64,000 bases of DNA from Gari tellinella (GCA_922989275.2 OV277871.1:5022001-5086000); one strand, 5' to 3'; positions 21,147 to 31,859 are shown, counted from the stretch's first letter. Notes: generated from the sequence alone by a model not told the origin. Numbers and translations: made by a program.

Positions 21147-21271
21147 TTAACCCATTGCCCCATAGATATGCCTTTTTACCACTTGTTCATGACTATAAAA
21201 TGGAACTATTTTCTTCAGAGGAGGAATATATTAAATGCATAACAATACTTATCTATTGAATAATGGGTTGA
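21147..21271 (-). mobile_element. PAL-A lacking the palindrome
   Basis: TTAACCCATTGCCCCATAGA fused to GACTATAAAATGGAACTATT. Ends ATAATGGGTTG. Confidence 0.65.
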
Positions 21272-21317
21272 TATAATCGGTATATCCTCATTTGAGTGCA
21301 TGAAAAGTTGAAAACCC

Positions 21318-21567
21318 TTAACCCTTTCCCAATAGATGCACCTTTTAGCACTTTCAATTTATTCCTCCACTGAGGAAATAGTTCCAATTCATACAGTCAT
21401 GAACATATACCATTAGAAATATTTTCTGTATCTTAGCAGATGGTAGCCTAAAGCAGGCTGAAAGTAAAGCAGAATGTGCCTTAAGGCACATTCTGCTTTA
21501 CTTTCAACCTGCTATCAGTGTTCACATGGCTTCAAAACTAGAAACACGCTATGGGGTAAAGGGTTAA
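21318..21567 (+). mobile_element. PAL-A MITE, full
   Basis: TTAACCCTTTCCCAATAGAT ... GGGGTAAAGGGTTAA. The perfect core AATGTGCCTTAAGGCACATT is present. Confidence 0.88.
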
Positions 21568-22069
21568 ATATTGAGTAGTTGCCTGTCTTCAGCAATACCT
21601 ATACTTCTTTAATGATTTATACCCAATCTCATGTAGACAATCATGTGACCCGGTGTCTGACAAGGCCCATGTCATGTTAACATAGGCTCTACAATAAAGT
21701 CATGTGACACATATTGATCATGTGACAAAAGAGTACCAATATGTCTTTTAACCTACAAGTAGCTTACACAATTGTTATGTAATCACTAAATATATGTAAT
21801 AACTCTCTAATTGTGCCGAAAACTAGTACAAGCATCGTTTGCAAACACGACAGACCCATATCCAGCACTCCGATCTAGGTCTGCAGTATTTGTCATAATT
21901 ATACTGAATATAAATCCCTAGAGAAAGACTGTAAACTGGTCATTAGTTAGAAAGTGGAATGGTCCATCTATTACTAACACTAACAGTGTTTCCAAATTGC
22001 AGCAAAGCTACAATACTACCTCTCTTGAGTAACACTTAAAGTATTTCCAAATTTCAGTTTTTATGATAG

Positions 22070-22160
22070 GGGACAGCTTAATGCACGACAAAAGTAATGA
22101 TGAATACTCCTTTATGAGCTTTCTACAATACACTTGTTCTGCATTAATCAGCCACCCCCT
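22070..22160. repeat. PAL-E palindrome, diverged
   Basis: GACAGCTTAATGCACGAC with partner TTGTTCTGCATTAATCAGCC. The centre ACTCCTTTATGAGCTT is imperfect. Confidence 0.55.
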
Positions 22161-22403
22161 TTAACCCATTACTCCATAGATTTAGACATAGCATTTTAAC
22201 ACCTTCAATTTATTCCTCCACTGAAGAAAAGGTCAATTTTTCAGTCATAAATAATTATGTATTTTCAGAAATATAATCCATATCCTAGCAGATGGTAGCT
22301 TAAAGCAGGTTGAAAGTAAAGCAAAATGTGTCTTTACTTTCAACCTGCTTTAGGCAGTCACCTGTCTTCAAATCTAGAAACATGCTATGGGGTAAAGGAT
22401 TAA
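22161..22403 (+). mobile_element. PAL-A MITE, shortened core
   Basis: TTAACCCATTACTCCATAGA ... GGGGTAAAGGATTAA. The core reads AGCAAAATGTGTCTTTACTT. Confidence 0.82.
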
Positions 22404-22430
22404 AATATGTCCAATTATCCGTTTTTAGTA

Positions 22431-22523
22431 CAGGTGACAGCTTAAGGCAGGATGAAAGTATTGCAGAAAGTTCCTGTAGGAGCTTTCTGCAATACTTTTA
22501 TTCTGAAAACAAGCAGTCACCTA
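22431..22523. repeat. PAL-E palindrome
   Basis: CAGGTGACAGCTTAAGGCAG, centre AAGTTCCTGTAGGAGCTTTC, partner AGCAGTCACCT. Confidence 0.7.
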
Positions 22524-22525
22524 CC

Positions 22526-22778
22526 TTAAACTCACTACCCCATAAATATGCCTTTTTAGGCCTCTACATTATTCCTCCAATAACGAAAATAGTTCCAATT
22601 TATACAGCCAAAAATATACACGATATGAAATATTTTCTGTATTCAAGCAGATGGTAGCTTAAAGCAGGCTGAAAGAAAAGCAGAATGCGCCTTGAGGCGC
22701 ATTCTGCTTTACTTTCAACCTGCTTTAAGTGGTCACCTTTTGTCAAAACTATAAACAGGCTATGGGGTAATGGGTTAA
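22526..22778 (+). mobile_element. PAL-A MITE, full
   Basis: TTAAACTCACTACCCCATAA ... GGGGTAATGGGTTAA. Core AATGCGCCTTGAGGCGCATT. Confidence 0.87.
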
Positions 22779-22848
22779 AAGGCATTACTAGTTGGTTGCT
22801 CAAGGGAGGGAGTAATGTATTTCTGTTTCAGAGCCGCGGTTTCATTAC

Positions 22849-23050
22849 CTTGTGAATGAACTTGACCATGGTTGTTTGCTGTTGGCGGTGGGGTTCCGTG
22901 TTGGCGTGTCATGTGCTGGGTCCCTCGGGGTCCCCCAGGAGTGGGGGCATTGCTGTGATGGGTGTGGTGGTGAGGGGATGGATACTGGGGATGTGTAGAG
23001 TAGTGGCTGCCATAGGCCGGGTAATACTGGGGGGCATTGTTGGGACCAGC
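22849..23050 (-). CDS. fndc3: FNDC3 exon: Tyr/His/Pro-rich N-terminal segment
   Basis: A 202-bp exon. The acceptor is TGCTTTTCAG with exon start at 23050, and the donor is TCACAAG|GTAATG with exon end at 22849. It is read in phase 0: AGPNNAPQYYPAYGSHYSTH, PQYPSPHHHTHHSNAPTPGG, PRGTQHMTRQHGTPPPTANN, HGQVHSQ, plus one base of Gly. The longer plus- and minus-strand open frames over this stretch are in other registers. This register alone matches both flanking exons and has the Tyr-Pro-Pro/His-rich composition of the vertebrate FNDC3B region between its PPG motif and first FN3 domain. The segment is predicted to be disordered and cytosolic. Confidence 0.9.
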
Positions 23051-23185
23051 CTGAAAAGCAACATTTTACAATAAAGTAATAACCCATTTTCTCTAAAAAC
23101 AACATGTTTTGTTTATAAAGAAAAAGAAAATAATAAGTTTAGAAGCCTGTAATACAATCAAAATGACATTTAGGTTAGCTATTTG

Positions 23186-23596
23186 GTAAACTTTTTGCCC
23201 CATAGCCTGTTTTCAGTGTTTAAGACAGGTGGTTGCTTAAAGCAGGTTGAAAATAAAGTAAAACCTCCTTCAGCCTATTATTATTAATCAGAAGCTGCTG
23301 TAAGTATGATAAGACATTTCTATGAAGTAATGGTAAAGGCGTCAAAAGGTGTTTCTATGAGCAGAAAGAATTAACCCATAACCCCATAAATATGCCTTTT
23401 TACGCCTATAATTTATTCCTCCAATGAAGCAAATACATGTAGTTCACTTTTATACAGTGATGAATATGTATCATAAGAAATATTTTCCATACTCTAGAAG
23501 ATAACTGCTTAAAGCAGGCTGAAGGTAAAGCAGAATGTGCCTTTATCTGGTCACCTGTCTTCAAAACTAGAAACAGGCTACGGGGTAATGGGTTAA
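23186..23596. mobile_element. Two PAL-A copies back to back
   Basis: A diverged minus copy (23186-23370) is followed by a plus copy from TTAACCCATAACCCCATAAA to CGGGGTAATGGGTTAA (23371-23596). The plus copy's core lost one arm (AATGTGCCTTTATCTGGTCA). Confidence 0.75.
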
Positions 23597-23689
23597 ATCA
23601 GGCTGAAACTAAAGCAGAAAGCCCATGTAGAAGCAATCCATTTCTTTTTATGGGTCTTTAACAAACATATGAAGATATCTCTATTAAGA

Positions 23690-24100
23690 TTAACCATAGA
23701 TTCACAGGAATGAATGTGCAACATATAAGAAATATTTTCTATATCGTAGCAGCTTAAAAGTTAAAAGCCAAATGCACCTTAAGTTGCATTCTGCTTTACT
23801 ATTAGCCTGCCTTTAGCGGTCACTTATCTTCAAAACTTGAAACAGGCTCTGAAGTAAATAATTAAGTTAAACAATAACCCCATATCCTATTTCTAGCTTT
23901 GAAAACAGGTGACCACTTAAAGCAGGTTAAAAGTAAAGCAGAATGCATTTGCTTTTTACTATCAGCCTGCTCTAAGCAACCTCGTATGTAGGAAATATTT
24001 CTTATGGTACATGTTCGTTTCTGTATAAATTGGAACTACATGAGGATAGGAATAAATAAAATGTGCTCAAAGGTGCTTCTATGGGGGGAACTTTTAAGGT
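23690..24100. mobile_element. PAL-A pair, degraded
   Basis: A plus fragment (23690-23870) with core AATGCACCTTAAGTTGCATT and a minus copy (23872-24100) with core AATGCATTTGCTTTTTACTA. Confidence 0.6.
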
Positions 24101-24307
24101 TAATGTGCTAAAAGGGACTTCTGTGGGAATACAAAATAGCAAGTTCTCATTACCATATAGCAAGGAGACATATAAGTGGACATGAGTTGTTTCCCTTGAA
24201 ACAAATGCAGAGTTGTTGCTTTAAAAAATTACTAGATGCCCCCAAACCAAGTCTTTCATTACTTGGCTGCATAATAAACCCAACATGTAGGCTATCCATC
24301 ACCTTAA

Positions 24308-24516
24308 ACTATTACCATGCTAGCTGCAGATAAGTGCCACAGTGATAACCTCTACCAAGTTTGGATCCTGATGAGATGCCGCATAACGCGGCGTCTCATC
24401 AGGATTCAAACTATTTGACACTCAGACCCTGTTTTAGAAAAAAAAAATTCCTTTTTTTAGAACAATTGCCGAAGACAATGGATGCAAGCGAAAAAAAATT
24501 CCCAGCATGCAAAGAG
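24308..24516 (-). mobile_element. PAL-B MITE
   Basis: TTAA lies at 24304-24307 and 24517-24520. The palindrome is TGGATCCTGATGAGATGCCG with its inverse. The right end CCCAGCATGCAAAGAG is standard. Confidence 0.85.
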
Positions 24517-24617
24517 TTAAACAATTGCACACCTGACAAATGGCAGAGGTACACTGACACCTGTAATCAGCCCCTTATCATTACAACACACACACTTTTA
24601 CTAAGTACATATTCCTG

Positions 24618-24691
24618 CTTAATGCAGAATAAAAGTAATGCAGAAAGCTCCTGAAGCAGTGTTCTGCATTGCTTTTATTTTACATTTAGCC
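24618..24691. repeat. PAL-E palindrome
   Basis: CTTAATGCAGAATAAAAGTA, centre AAAGCTCCTGAAGCAGTGTT, partner GCTTTTATTTTACATTTAG. Confidence 0.6.
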
Positions 24692-24855
24692 GAGACCTGT
24701 CTTAAAGCCCCAGTCATTTGCCTACTTTTGATTGGCTACTGAACACTGGAGAACAGATAGTTTATAGTGACACTCAATTAAGTAGTCTAATTCTGGAAAT
24801 AATCGCTCATCATGTGTGTACCTTTTGAATGCAGGCTAAGATAGTGTCTGCTCGT

Positions 24856-26100
24856 TAACCCTTTACCCCATAAACTGTTTCTATCTTTTAACCCTTTACC
24901 CTAGCCTGTTTCTAGCTTTTAAAACAGATAACCACTTAATCCATTACCCCATAGCCTATTTCAAGTTTTAAAGAAAAATTATCACTTAAGGGTGTATCAA
25001 TGTCATGAGCCATTTTTTCAAAGTATTAAACTTTTTTTCTATCATTGTTTTTTTGGAAGAGCTATTTATGATGAATGAAAAAATGAAAAAAAATATATAT
25101 GGTGGTGTCCTTTTTTTTTAGCTACAGCGATTTGAAAAAGGTATGTCAAATTTGTATTTTTTTCTTCAAATTTTACCCATTCAGAGTACAAGCTTCAGTA
25201 AAATCTATTTCAAAACAAAACAAACATGGTAATTTGGGTTTTCTTTATTTATTTCATGTCTATGGTGGTATGTTCACATATATAAACCAAATTTAGACAA
25301 AGCAGGCACCAGGTTTGAACAATATGGATCCTTGAATATCAAAAATATGCTTTATATAGGGCATGATTTTATTAATTTTTTTATTTTATAATTTTTTTTT
25401 AAAAAGTTTGAAAATGAAATAGTTCTAGTATTTAACTTTTTCTTATATTCTACCAGATGAAAGCCCATGCTAAGGCAGTTCAAAATATGAAAAGAAATTG
25501 AAAGGTCAGTGTTGAAAATTTTGAGTTATTAAAGTAAAAAGAGTTATCGCCCCTTACAAAATTTACAAAAAAGTACCATACCGATGATATTTAGAGCTTT
25601 ATAAATTCTACATTTGGTGCCTTTTTTTCTTAAATTAGTTTTTGTATGAAGAAATACTACCATAGATAGGAAATAAATAACACAAAACCAAATTTTCATA
25701 TTTGTTTTCATCTAAAATGGGTTTTATTGAAGCGGGCTGTTTAAAAAGGGCAAATTAAGAGGAAGTGGGTGGGGTAAATTTTACATGGCCGTAGAGCCAA
25801 CTGTTGTTCACCAAAATGTACACTTTTTCTATTTTTTCATTCATCTTAAATAGCTCTTCAATACAAAACCATCATAGAGTGTTTTCATATACTTTGAAAA
25901 GTTCCCAAAGTCATGACATTGATACACCCTTAAGGCGCCTTCTGCTTTACTTTCAGCCTGCTTTTAACTATTATCTGCTAGGATATAGAAAATATATCTT
26001 ATCATACATATTTATGACTGTATAATTTATGACTGTATAATTCTTCAGTGGACAAATAAACTAAATGCGTAAAAAGGCATATATATGGGGCAATGGGTTA
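24856..26100 (-). mobile_element. Stacked PAL-A left ends; last copy interrupted by a 940-bp element
   Basis: Three successive arms (TTAACCCTTTACCCCATAAA, TTAACCCTTTACCCTAGCCT, TTAATCCATTACCCCATAGC) start within 80 bp. The third is broken at CACTTAA by the 24990-25929 element and resumes TTAAGGCGCCTTCTGC, ending GGGCAATGGGTTAA. Confidence 0.75.
24990..25929. mobile_element. TTAA element, 940 bp, copy 1
   Basis: Ends GGGTGTATCAATGTCATGA and TCATGACATTGATACACCC, flanked by TTAA at 24986-24989 and 25930-25933. No frame over about 75 codons. The near-identical second copy at 46261-47201 implies recent activity. TTAA preference suggests piggyBac or Kolobok relatives; the GGG start is unlike the usual piggyBac CCC. 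Confidence 0.9.
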
Positions 26101-26262
26101 AAGCAGGTTGAAGTAAAACAGAATGCTTTAAGATACTATCTGCTAGGATATGTAAAATATTTCTTATGGTGCAGATGCATGACTGTATAAAGTGGAATTG
26201 TTTTCTTCAGTGGAGGAAATTTCAAAGGTGTATAAAGGTGTATTTATGGAGTAGTGGGTTAA
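26101..26262 (-). mobile_element. PAL-A right part
   Basis: AAGCAGGTTGAAGTAAAACA through ATTTATGGAGTAGTGGGTTAA. The left arm is missing and the core reduced. Confidence 0.65.
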
Positions 26263-26394
26263 TCAACCTAATGATCAAAAAGAAGAAACTTTATTATATA
26301 CATTTATAAATGAGAGTCAAGTTTAAAAGGACTGTGCATGCAGGTATTGCAAATGTCATGAGTATATTTTAAACAGGTCCATGGTGCTGAAAGA

Positions 26395-26808
26395 GTTAAA
26401 GTATGTTGAAAGCCTGCTTTAACTCTTTCCTCCCTGAAACTTTAAATGGACAATTCCAGATTCCATTTAAGTCTAGTCCATTTCTGACTTTTGAGGATTG
26501 TTTTTGTCAATGTTTGGCATTATGACAAACAGTGAAGACCCTGATCAGAGGGCTCCTAGGAGCCCTCTGATCTGGGTCTTCACTGTTTGCATATGACAAG
26601 TGTACTATTCACATGTACACTGTTTGCAAATAGACGCCAATATGCGGGACTAGGGTTCAAAGGGTTAAGCTGTGCATCATCTGTTAGGATTATAGAAAAT
26701 ATTTCTTATGGTACCTATCAATGACTGAATAAAGTGGAACTAATTTCTTGAGGGTGGTTGAATAAATTAAATGTGTAGAAAGGCGCGTCTATGGGGTAAT
26801 GGGTTGAA
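26395..26808 (-). mobile_element. PAL-A interrupted by PAL-C
   Basis: The remnant TTGAAAGCCTGCTTTAA precedes the insertion. TTAAGCTGTGCATCATCTGT follows it and runs to GGGGTAATGGGTTG. Confidence 0.75.
26423..26664 (+). mobile_element. PAL-C MITE nested in a PAL-A core
   Basis: TTAA lies at 26419-26422 and 26665-26668. Length 242 bp. Palindrome GAAGACCCTGATCAGAGGGC around TCCTAGGAG, then ATGACAAGTGTACTATTCAC. Confidence 0.9.
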
Positions 26809-26846
26809 CAACTAAAGTAAAGAAATACAGCTGTTTGACCTATTTA

Positions 26847-27022
26847 CAGTCGAACTTTGATATCTCGAACTCGCTTAACTCGAAATATCTGATAGTTCAA
26901 CACATTGAACTGCATTATTTCATGCTGGGTTAAGTCGAACAGACCCATATTTCAAAGTTAAAACGTGGCTAAATAGGGGTAAGTTCGATTTAACTGAGGT
27001 TGGAGACATCGAAGTTCGACTG
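26847..27022. mobile_element. Mariner-like MITE (CAGTCGAACTT ends)
   Basis: CAGTCGAACTTTGATATCTC and GACATCGAAGTTCGACTG. Interior CATATTTCAAAGTTAAAACG. TA on the left only. Confidence 0.75.
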
Positions 27023-27201
27023 CCCTTGCTTATCCTGACGTCTTCACTATAAGATAAGAACAAACAGATCTCTATATCACTGTACCACATGTCATAGCTG
27101 TTGGCTAAATAAGTTCATCAAGAATAATCACTGTAATTTGGACATCATTAATTGAATTGTATTTGTCATAACGCCTTGTAAGCAAACCATAAAATTGATG
27201 T

Positions 27202-27395
27202 AACCCTTTCAACGTCAGATAACTAGTAATTGCTGAAAATGTTGTCTGTTTAAATTATAGCATTGGATGTGACTTCCTTAAACTTTATAAACAAGATTTG
27301 AGTTACAAACAGTTTTGGATCCTGACCAGACCAGGTCCCATGTTTCGTGAGGCCTGGTCTGCATCCAAACAGTTTCGAAAGGCGTTGAAGGTGTT
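27202..27395. mobile_element. PAL-B-like MITE
   Basis: ACCCTTTCAACGTCAGATAA ... AAAGGCGTTGAAGGTGTTA. The palindrome TTGGATCCTGACCAGACCAG has its inverse. TTAA ends are not preserved. Confidence 0.65.
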
Positions 27396-27481
27396 AGATA
27401 TAGGATCAATTATACCAGCTGTATCATACCATTTATTATCCATTTCCTTATACACTATAAAACATGTGCTATAAGCAACTA

Positions 27482-27686
27482 CAGTAAAACCCCTCTAATA
27501 CGACCATCAAATAGAAGGCTAATTGTCCGTATAAAGGACAGGTGATAGCTTAAAGCAATGTGAAAGTGAAACAGAAAGCTCCTGTAGGAGCTTTCTGTTT
27601 CACTTTCACATTGCTTTTAGCAGTCACCTGTCTTAAACGATTAATATTTGACTCAACTTAGAGGTCGTAATAGAGAGGTTCTACTG
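27482..27686. mobile_element. Mariner-like MITE with PAL-E palindrome as core
   Basis: CAGTAAAACCCCTCTAATAC and GTAATAGAGAGGTTCTACTG, with TA on both sides. The core 27538-27631 is ACAGGTGATAGCTTAAAGCA inverted around AGCTCCTGTAGGAGCT, nearly perfect over 90 bp. Confidence 0.85.
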
Positions 27687-27777
27687 TATACGAAAGATGC
27701 AAAGGCACTTTAAGATATTATTTGAGACAGGTGAGGACATAATGCAGAACAATAAACATGGGCAAACAGTATTTACC

Positions 27778-28018
27778 GGATTAATCCATAAATATGTATT
27801 TTTTAATTTTAATTTATTCCTACACTAAAGAAGTTAGTTCTACTTTATACAATCATGAATATGCACCATAAGAAATGTTTTCTATATCTTAGCAGATAGT
27901 AGCATGCTTAAAGCAGGCTTTTAGTGAAGCAGAATGTGCCTTTAATTTCATCCTGATTCAAGTGGTCACATGTATGTCTTCAGAACTAGAAACAAGCTAA
28001 GGGGTTATAAGGGTTAAT
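27778..28018 (+). mobile_element. PAL-A MITE, diverged
   Basis: GGATTAATCCATAAATATGT ... AAGGGGTTATAAGGGTTAA. One core arm is shortened (AATGTGCCTTTAATTTCATC). Confidence 0.7.
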
Positions 28019-28124
28019 ACAGGTGCCAGGTGGCAACTTAATCACAGAACAATCAGAAAATGTTCAATAAATAAATAAAGGATTAAAGACAGGTGAGAGC
28101 TTAATGCAAAACAATAAGAAACTG

Positions 28125-28354
28125 TTAAACGCTTTCCTCCATAGAAGCGCCTTTAAGCGCATTTAATTTATTCCTGCACTGAAGAAAATGGTTCCAATTT
28201 ATACAGTCATGAACATATACCAAAATAAATATTTTCTATTCCCTAGCAGAATGACAGTTTAAAGCAGGCTGAAAGTAAAGCAGAATGTGCCTTAAGGTAC
28301 TTTACTTACAACCTGCTTGAAGTGGAACCAGAAATGGGCTATGGGGTAATGGGT
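28125..28354 (+). mobile_element. PAL-A MITE
   Basis: TTAAACGCTTTCCTCCATAG ... TATGGGGTAATGGGTT. The left end has a PAL-C-like CTTTCCTCC start, so the terminus is hybrid. Confidence 0.75.
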
Positions 28355-28371
28355 TCAGAAATATTTACAGT

Positions 28372-28455
28372 TCAATGCAGAATATAAGTATTGCAATTAA
28401 CTCATACAGGAGCTTTCTGCATTACTTTATTCTGCATTAAACTGCAACCTGCTCT
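28372..28455. repeat. PAL-E palindrome, diverged
   Basis: TCAATGCAGAATATAAGTAT and partner TTATTCTGCATTAAACTGCA around ACAGGAGCTTTCTGC. Confidence 0.6.
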
Positions 28456-28689
28456 TCTTCATTGAATGATTTGACTACACTGCCAACCAAACCAGCTGCA
28501 ACATTCATCAAGTGTTGCAGCTAAAACTACAATGCCCTTCAGACAATCATGAACATTTTCATCTTGTACATGTACAATGAAAATCAGCCTCAAGAAAAAG
28601 TGCACATAAATACACAAGAATGTAGCACACTCAAATGTAAACAAAACTTCCCCAGGTTATGCAAGGTAGCACATGCGATCTAAGAAAAT

Positions 28690-28914
28690 GAACTCTTACC
28701 ATGCTATCAGCGGATATATCGTGTCACAGTGATTACCTTTGCAAACAGATTGGATCCTGATGAGACGCCGCATAATGCGGCGTCCCATCAGGATCCAATC
28801 TGTTTGACAATCTGACCCTGTTTTGAAAAGAAATTTAGAAAATTCTAACTTAAGAACTGTAGCAGACAATTGTTGCAGACAAAAAAATTACCCAGCATGC
28901 AAAGATCGAGCTAA
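28690..28914 (-). mobile_element. PAL-B MITE
   Basis: Palindrome GATCCTGATGAGACGCCGCA, near perfect over 60 bp. The right end is CCCAGCATGCAAAGATCGAG. Left TTAA is lost. Confidence 0.8.
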
Positions 28915-29094
28915 CAACAAGTGCATACAATATTGTAAACATCTGTAACTGAAAGGAGGGGAGGAGAGGGGGGTGATCCTTGGGAAATAGAGAGCGGAAT
29001 TTTGCCTTTAATCCCTTTACAGTCTCAAGTTATACAATATAATTATCTGATCATTATCTTAACAGTTTTGTAAAGCATGTGCAAATGCCATTAA

Positions 29095-29310
29095 CTCTTT
29101 GCATGCTGGGTAATTTTTGTCGTCTGCTAAAATTTTCGTCTGCTACTTTTCTAAAACTAGAATTGTCAAAATTTATTTTCAAAATAGGGCAGAGTATCAA
29201 ACAGTTTGGAACCTGATGAGACGCCGCATTATGCGGCGTCTCATCTGGATCCTAACTGTTTGCAAAGTCATTCACTGTGGCAGATATATCTGCCGCTAGC
29301 ATGCAAAGAG
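29095..29310 (+). mobile_element. PAL-B MITE, best-preserved copy
   Basis: TTAA lies at 29091-29094 and 29311-29314. Ends CTCTTTGCATGCTGGGTAAT and CCGCTAGCATGCAAAGAG. Core GAGACGCCGCATTATGCGGC. Length 216 bp. The CTCTTTGCATGC terminus resembles published piggyBac-type ends. Confidence 0.93.
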
Positions 29311-29409
29311 TTAAGTCTTTGTGAAGGCCAGCAAGTATCACATGTTTTGCATGCCCTCATTTTGGTAACCCCTATCTTGCCATGCATGCACCTTTGACAG
29401 AAATTTGCA

Positions 29410-29484
29410 AATTGACAGATTGGATCCAGATCAGATGTTGAGAATAATGCAGCATCTGATCAGGGTCCAAACTGTTTGAATTAA
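29410..29484. repeat. PAL-B-type palindrome alone
   Basis: GATTGGATCCAGATCAGATG with its inverse, no TTAA ends. Confidence 0.65.
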
Positions 29485-29615
29485 GTGTTTAGGTTAGTTT
29501 TCATCAAATTAGGACTTTATACTGCTTTATAATAAATTTCAAGCATACTGTATTTTGGCAACACCATAAGGGTTAGTGCTTACCCTGTGATAAATATGTA
29601 TATGATTCACTTGCA

Positions 29616-29685
29616 AAGAGTGTAGACCCTGATCAGAGGGCTCCTTAAGGAGCCCTCTGATCAGGGTCTACCCTTTTTGCCATAA
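29616..29685. repeat. PAL-C-type palindrome alone
   Basis: GTAGACCCTGATCAGAGGGC around TCCTTAAGGAG, a perfect inverted repeat over about 54 bp with no PAL-C ends. Confidence 0.75.
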
Positions 29686-29977
29686 TTTTAATATTTTTGG
29701 GAACAAACCCCTCGAGAGTCGATCAAGGAAAACTACATGACATTATTATTTCCAAGATGAGAGAATCCATTTGAAAAGTCATCAGTGTAAGGGTTAATTT
29801 GGTGACAAACGAAACTTTCAATGAGTTTCTGATAGCATTTCTCAGGCTCTCTAATGTGTGATTTGGGGGAGCAAACTACATCACCATTCTCCTCTCTGAA
29901 GTTTATTATTTTTATTTCACATTTTATAATAAATTCATGTAACAAAGAAAATTTCATTCTAATCTATACATGTATAT

Positions 29978-30260
29978 CAAGGCTCCAGATAATGGGGAAT
30001 AAACTGAACAAATCCAATATTTTCTCACTTATTTCAGCACCAAATCTTAAGGCGTGACTACTCATTAAAATCATCTCGAAGAGACGATTCTAATGAGTAG
30101 TGACACCATAGGGTTTAATGCAGAAACCCTATGATTCACTACTCAATAGAATCGTCTCTTTGGGACGATTCTAATAAGTAGTAACAGCAAAGGATTTAGT
30201 GCTAAAATGAGTGAGAAAATGTTGGATTGTTCAGTTTACCCGCTCTTATCTGGAGCCCTG
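29978..30260. mobile_element. D6 compound element with two palindromic centres
   Basis: CAAGGCTCCAGATAATGGGG ... CTTATCTGGAGCCCTG encloses two successive D6 centres (CGTCTCGAAGAGACGATTC and CGTCTCTTTGGGACGATTC). It looks like two head-to-head copies joined at ATGCAGAAACCCTATG. Confidence 0.8.
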
Positions 30261-30379
30261 TCAAATACTATAGTTTTCCTATCACTTCACTATCATAAAA
30301 TATCCTAATTATATTGATTTTTAGAACTGTTTTGATAAAATATTTCAGTACATGAAGAGTATAATAACCAGTGTTGATA

Positions 30380-30596
30380 ACCTTTTCTAGTTTTGCAGAC
30401 AGGTGACCACTGAAAGCAGGCATATTCCAGCTTTCAGCCTGCTTATTAAAAGCTAACATCTGCTAGGATATAAAACATATTTCTTATGGTACATTTTTAT
30501 GACTGTATAAAGTGGAACTATTTTCATCAGTGGAGGAATAAAATAAAATTGTCAATAAGGCGTAATAAGGCGTATTTATTGGGTAATGGATTAAGC
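30380..30596 (-). mobile_element. PAL-A with shortened core
   Basis: CTTTTCTAGTTTTGCAGACA ... TATTGGGTAATGGATTAA. Core reduced to GGCATATTCCAGCTTTCAGC. Confidence 0.7.
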
Positions 30597-30936
30597 GAAC
30601 ACAGTTTGGATCTTGAATAAGGTAGATTCCAAATTACTCGGCGTGTGAGATCCAAACTGTTTGAAAGGGTATAGAAAATATACAGCAACCAAAGGCTAAA
30701 TAATCATTTTGTAACCCTAAATACATCAGACAAATTAGCTCGAAAAAAGTTTAAGATGATGCACTTGTAAAATGTGCAACCATTAAAAACCAATGAATGA
30801 GCTGAAAGTGCAGACATTAACTCCCGTCTTAGCTTGTCTAATGAACCGAGTGTCTGATCAGATCATATCAGTTCTTTCACAGCTTGAAGATCCAATAATA
30901 TTTGCTCCCCATTTGAAGATTCTCTTGAACTCGTTT

Positions 30937-31020
30937 AACCCATTACCCCATACATATGCCTTAAACCGCTTTTAACTCTTTGCACGCTTGAGAATGATTT
31001 AAGACTCAACTCGCACGCTT
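30937..31020. mobile_element. PAL-A and PAL-B end fragments
   Basis: TTAACCCATTACCCCATACA, then TTAACTCTTTGCACGCTTGA: two termini within 40 bp, neither with its element body. Confidence 0.6.
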
Positions 31021-31194
31021 TATAAGCATTGACCCAGATGATATGTGTTCATACTGGTCGAGTTCTATGAATATTATGCAAGAGATTCAGAAGGATTTAT
31101 ACTAATGTTGACTGTATGGTACATAGTATCAAGATCATCTTGAACAATCGTGCAAATAATGCATGTACAGTCCCTTAAACAGATGTCAGCAAAA

Positions 31195-31380
31195 CCTTTT
31201 ACCGGTACCTCATTCTGAAGACAGGTGATCACTTAAAGCCGGTTGAAAGTAAAGCAGAATGTGCCAATTTCTGGAAAGGTACTTGAAATTCAGGTTTATG
31301 ACATTCTTGCTTGGGACTTCTTTTCTTAGGGTAGAAATAATTAGAATGTAAAAGGTGTATTTATTGAGTACTGGGTTAGC
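31195..31380 (-). mobile_element. PAL-A remnant
   Basis: CTCATTCTGAAGACAGGTGA, half core AGCAGAATGTGCCAATTTCT, then TATTGAGTACTGGGTTA. Confidence 0.6.
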
Positions 31381-31855
31381 AAAACATAAGAAATCCAGAT
31401 AGAAAAACAGTCACCTGTTATCTTCTCTTTTTGTTTATCTTCTAGCATCTTCATAGAATGGCTGTCGAACAGGTTTGACAGTAAAATAAAGATACAAAGC
31501 CTTGCAAAGGCCTGTAAAACTTTATAATTTCTACATCTGTCAGCCTACAATTGGTTTTCAATGAACAGAATGCGATTTATGTATCCTTGCAATTATCGAA
31601 ATCCACTTTTCTCACAAAGGCAAGTATCTCACAAAACATTCGTAAAATGTAGATTAACCTTATGCATGCTACCAGCTGGGCTGCCATTTCTTCGGATTTT
31701 CCAAAGTCTTCAGATTTTTATCCTAGCAGATGGTAGCTTAAAGACATTACTTGACCTAGCTTGACCTAAATCTTGACTTGACCTAAATCAACTGTGATGC
31801 CTGTTGCAGATTATATAATAATTTATTACAGACAACAATTACAAACAGTGATAAA
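31381..31855. other. Intron without clear elements
   Basis: A single PAL-A scrap (CCTAGCAGATGGTAGCTTAA at 31721-31740) and a TTGACCTAAATC direct repeat near 31755-31790. Confidence 0.45.
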
Positions 31856-31859
31856 GGTT

